Origin: Desulfobacteraceae bacterium
GTDB lineage: Bacteria; Desulfobacterota; Desulfobacteria; Desulfobacterales; SURF-7
Direction: 5' to 3'
DNA length: 8,006 nt
Assembly: GCA_030618925.1 (NCBI GenBank)
Contig: JAUXCK010000111.1
Span: 1 to 8,006, forward strand
The number at the start of each line of letters is the position of its first letter. Positions within the stretch are counted from its first letter, which is position 1. Below the pieces are notes generated by a model that saw only the letters and a program-made list of their open reading frames with translations, was not told where the DNA came from and did no database searches. Below, in pieces: positions 6,353 to 8,006 of this stretch. The translations under genes were made by a program, and so were the position numbers.

Positions 6353-6378
6353 CAATATAGACCCACAATATAGACCCA
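6353..6378 (+). repeat. 13-bp perfect tandem duplication in the leader
   Basis: CAATATAGACCCA occurs twice in direct contact (6353-6365 and 6366-6378), 35 bases before the TTG start. This looks like a recent slipped-strand duplication in the untranslated leader. Confidence 0.9.
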
Positions 6379-6413
6379 TTGATCCTGTACCATTTTCCGG
6401 GAAAGGGGGATGA

Positions 6414-7562
6414 TTGAATTTCGATCTGACAAATGAGCAGGAGATGATCCGCCGTGAGGTGAGAAATTTTGCCCAAATCGAAATCGCTCCATTGGCCATT
6501 GATCTGGATGAACAGGAAGCGTTTTCACCTGAACTCACAAAAAAAATGGGAGAGATTGGCCTTTTCGGCATGTTTGTCTCTGAGGCGTATGAGGGGCAGG
6601 CCATGGACTATCTTTCTTATATTATTGCCGTGGAAGAGGTGGCCAGAATCGATGGTTCCCAGGCGGCCACGGTTGCGGCAGGGAACTCTCTTGGTATCGG
6701 CCCGATATTTTACTTTGGTACGGAAGCCCAAAAAAAGAAATACCTCCCAAAACTTTGTCAGGGTCAGGGACTCTGGGGGTTTGGTCTTACAGAACCAACA
6801 GCAGGATCCGATGCCGGCAGCAGCAAAACAACGGCTGTAAAGGACGGCGATGACTGGATAATAAACGGGTCAAAGATATTTATTACCAATGCAGCGTGCG
6901 AATTAACCCTGGGTGTGACGGTTCAGGCCATTACCGGGGAAAAAGAAAACGGCAGACCCATTTACACCTGTTTTCTTGTGGACGTGGGGACGCCGGGGTT
7001 CAAGGCGGTTCCCATGCATAAAAAAATGATGTGGCGGGCGTCAAACACGGCTGAATTATATTTTGATAATGTGCGTGTGCCCAAAGAAAATATTCTTGGA
7101 AAAATAGGGGATGGATTCCACCAGATGCTTCAAACCCTTGACGGCGGAAGACTCTCCATCGGCGCCATGGGGCTTGGCGGGGCCCAGGGGGCTTATGAAC
7201 TGGCCGTTAAATACGCCCAAAACCGGGAGCAGTTCGGACAGCCTATTTCCAAATTCCAGGCAATCGCATTCAAACTTGCGGATTGCGCCATAGAGATTGA
7301 ATGCGCCCGAAATCTTCTGTACAAGGCCTGCTGGCTCAAAAACGAAAAAAGACCTTTTGAGAAAGAAGCTGCAATGGCCAAGCTTTACTGCTCGGAATTG
7401 ATGGGAAGAGTGACCAACCATGCCGTTCAGATTCACGGTGGATACGGCCTGATGAAAGAGTACCATGTGGAACGATTTTACAGAGACCAGAAACTGCTCG
7501 ATATAGGCGAGGGCACTTCTGAGATTCAACGGCTTGTCATTTCGAGGCACATTGGCTGTTAG
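6414..7562 (+). CDS. Acyl-CoA dehydrogenase
   Basis: The 382-residue FAD enzyme has the normal length of the family. It oxidises an acyl-CoA to the trans-2-enoyl-CoA and passes electrons to an electron-transfer flavoprotein in the cytoplasm. Visible signatures are the N-terminal helical start MNFDLTNEQEMIRREVR, the FAD/substrate motif GFGLTEPTAGSD (122-133), MWRASNTAELYFDNVRVP in the beta domain, NREQFGQPISKFQAIAFKLAD in the C-terminal helices, and HGGYGLMKEYHVERFYRD followed by IGEGTSEIQR. Glu366 of GEGTSE is in the position of the catalytic base of short-chain and butyryl-type enzymes. Isovaleryl-CoA dehydrogenases lack an acid there, so that activity is less likely. The start is TTG 6414: an in-frame TGA stands directly before it, GGGGG (6405-6409) lies four bases upstream, and the family normally begins MxFxLT. 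It is first in an apparent operon with the HMG-CoA-lyase-like gene 116 bases downstream. Confidence 0.93.
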   Translation: MNFDLTNEQEMIRREVRNFAQIEIAPLAIDLDEQEAFSPELTKKMGEIGLFGMFVSEAYEGQAMDYLSYIIAVEEVARIDGSQAATVAAGNSLGIGPIFYFGTEAQKKKYLPKLCQGQGLWGFGLTEPTAGSDAGSSKTTAVKDGDDWIINGSKIFITNAACELTLGVTVQAITGEKENGRPIYTCFLVDVGTPGFKAVPMHKKMMWRASNTAELYFDNVRVPKENILGKIGDGFHQMLQTLDGGRLSIGAMGLGGAQGAYELAVKYAQNREQFGQPISKFQAIAFKLADCAIEIECARNLLYKACWLKNEKRPFEKEAAMAKLYCSELMGRVTNHAVQIHGGYGLMKEYHVERFYRDQKLLDIGEGTSEIQRLVISRHIGC

Positions 7563-7678
7563 GCGACTTGTTCCTTTGAAACTTGAGTGATTAATATCTT
7601 GTATTTTTTGCGGGGGGCGAAAGGATTTTTCCGGTTTACCCATTTGCCAAAACCATTGAGAAAGGAGACGGATAAATT

Positions 7679-8006
7679 ATGGCAGAATACGATTATTGGA
7701 AAATATTTCCCAGGATGCCGAAGAAAGTGACCATAGGGGACATCACCATCCGTGATGGTTTCCAGCACGAAGAAAAATTTGTTTCAACGCCGGCCAAGAT
7801 TTTTTATCTCGAGGAACTCATTTTTGCAGGGTGCCGTTATATCGAGGTCACCAATCTGGGAAATCCCTTTATTATGCCCCAGTTCAGGGATGCGGAGGCG
7901 GTTTTCAAGCACCTCAGAGGGGACCGGTTTAAAAAGCGATGCGACCGAAAAGGGGTAAACATGGATGATGTCTGCCTGACAGCTATCACCATTAGAGAAT
8001 CGGCAG
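7679..8006 (+). CDS. HMG-CoA-lyase-like / HMGL-family carboxyltransferase-fold enzyme (5' part, runs off window)
   Basis: Only the first 109 codons are present; the frame is open to the window edge. The N-terminus reads VTIGDITIRDGFQHEEKFVSTPAK, then LEELIFAGCRYIEVTNLGNP and MPQFRDAE. This matches the HMGL-like TIM-barrel pattern GPRDGLQNE ... AGxxxIEVTxxxxP ... MAD of 3-hydroxy-3-methylglutaryl-CoA lyase. Arg25-Asp26 and Gln29 correspond to the catalytic Arg/Asp and the conserved Gln. The enzymes cleave a 3-hydroxyacyl-CoA retro-aldol fashion using a divalent metal; the His ligands would lie beyond the window. Differences from true HMG-CoA lyase (TIRDGFQHE, and a segment after residue 80 that departs from the classical PN.KG stretch) suggest a paralogous substrate. 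ATG 7679 is preceded by AAAGGAG (7661-7667) eleven bases upstream. Its place behind the acyl-CoA dehydrogenase suggests branched or substituted acyl-CoA catabolism. Confidence 0.8.
   Translation, partial: MAEYDYWKIFPRMPKKVTIGDITIRDGFQHEEKFVSTPAKIFYLEELIFAGCRYIEVTNLGNPFIMPQFRDAEAVFKHLRGDRFKKRCDRKGVNMDDVCLTAITIRESA

Larger units (their letters stand above)
5806..6413. other. Divergent intergenic region
   Basis: The region separates the - strand radical SAM gene from the + strand acyl-CoA dehydrogenase. It is AT-rich. The left half may hold a decayed reading frame on the - strand (listed separately). The right 175 bases hold a promoter, an operator-like palindrome and a 13-bp tandem duplication. 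I found no clear promoter for the radical SAM gene; the TTAAAATTTTAA palindrome at 5814-5825 lies just in front of its ribosome site. Confidence 0.6.

Noticed and set aside
7056..7643. 195-residue - strand frame opposite the acyl-CoA dehydrogenase.
   Set aside because: It lies antisense to conserved dehydrogenase motifs and has no family resemblance; a codon-bias shadow.

Overview
The window carries seven genes of a strictly anaerobic type of metabolism. They include cubane and CCG-type iron-sulfur proteins, a cobalamin-type radical SAM protein, a winged-helix/ferredoxin fusion, and CoA-linked catabolism (acyl-CoA dehydrogenase, HMG-CoA-lyase-like enzyme, hotdog thioesterase). Intermediate GC, an apparently sparse layout and this gene mix suggest a sulfate-reducing Desulfobacterota (Desulfobacteraceae-like). 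That is an inference from gene content; there is no rRNA or other marker in the window.

Left part, + strand: a REP-like palindromic element (14-59) lies in front of an HdrD/GlcF-like Fe-S protein (103-1128). A 375-base non-coding stretch follows, with a good sigma70-type promoter (1412-1440). It drives a kappa-GST/2-hydroxychromene-2-carboxylate-isomerase-like protein (1504-2097) and probably a PaaI-like thioesterase (2173-2592).

Middle part, - strand: a winged-helix/cysteine-cluster/2x[4Fe-4S] protein (2607-3716) has its own candidate promoter. It lies downstream of a 632-residue B12-binding-type radical SAM protein (3907-5805). Upstream of the radical SAM gene is a possible decayed or UGA-interrupted small reading frame (5822-6121, - strand).

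Right part, + strand: a regulated-looking promoter (TTGACA-16-CATAAT) carries, just downstream of the -10, an 18-bp imperfect palindrome. It resembles operators of TetR-type fatty-acid-degradation repressors and precedes an acyl-CoA dehydrogenase (6414-7562, TTG start) and the first 109 codons of an HMG-CoA-lyase-like enzyme (7679 to the window edge). These two look like the start of an acyl-CoA catabolic operon that continues outside the window.

The proteins most worth following are the HdrD-like protein whose first CCG domain has lost all its cysteines, the cysteine-cluster/winged-helix ferredoxin, and the radical SAM protein with an unassigned 200-residue C-terminus. I see no CRISPR array, tRNA, rRNA, complete insertion sequence or phage gene.
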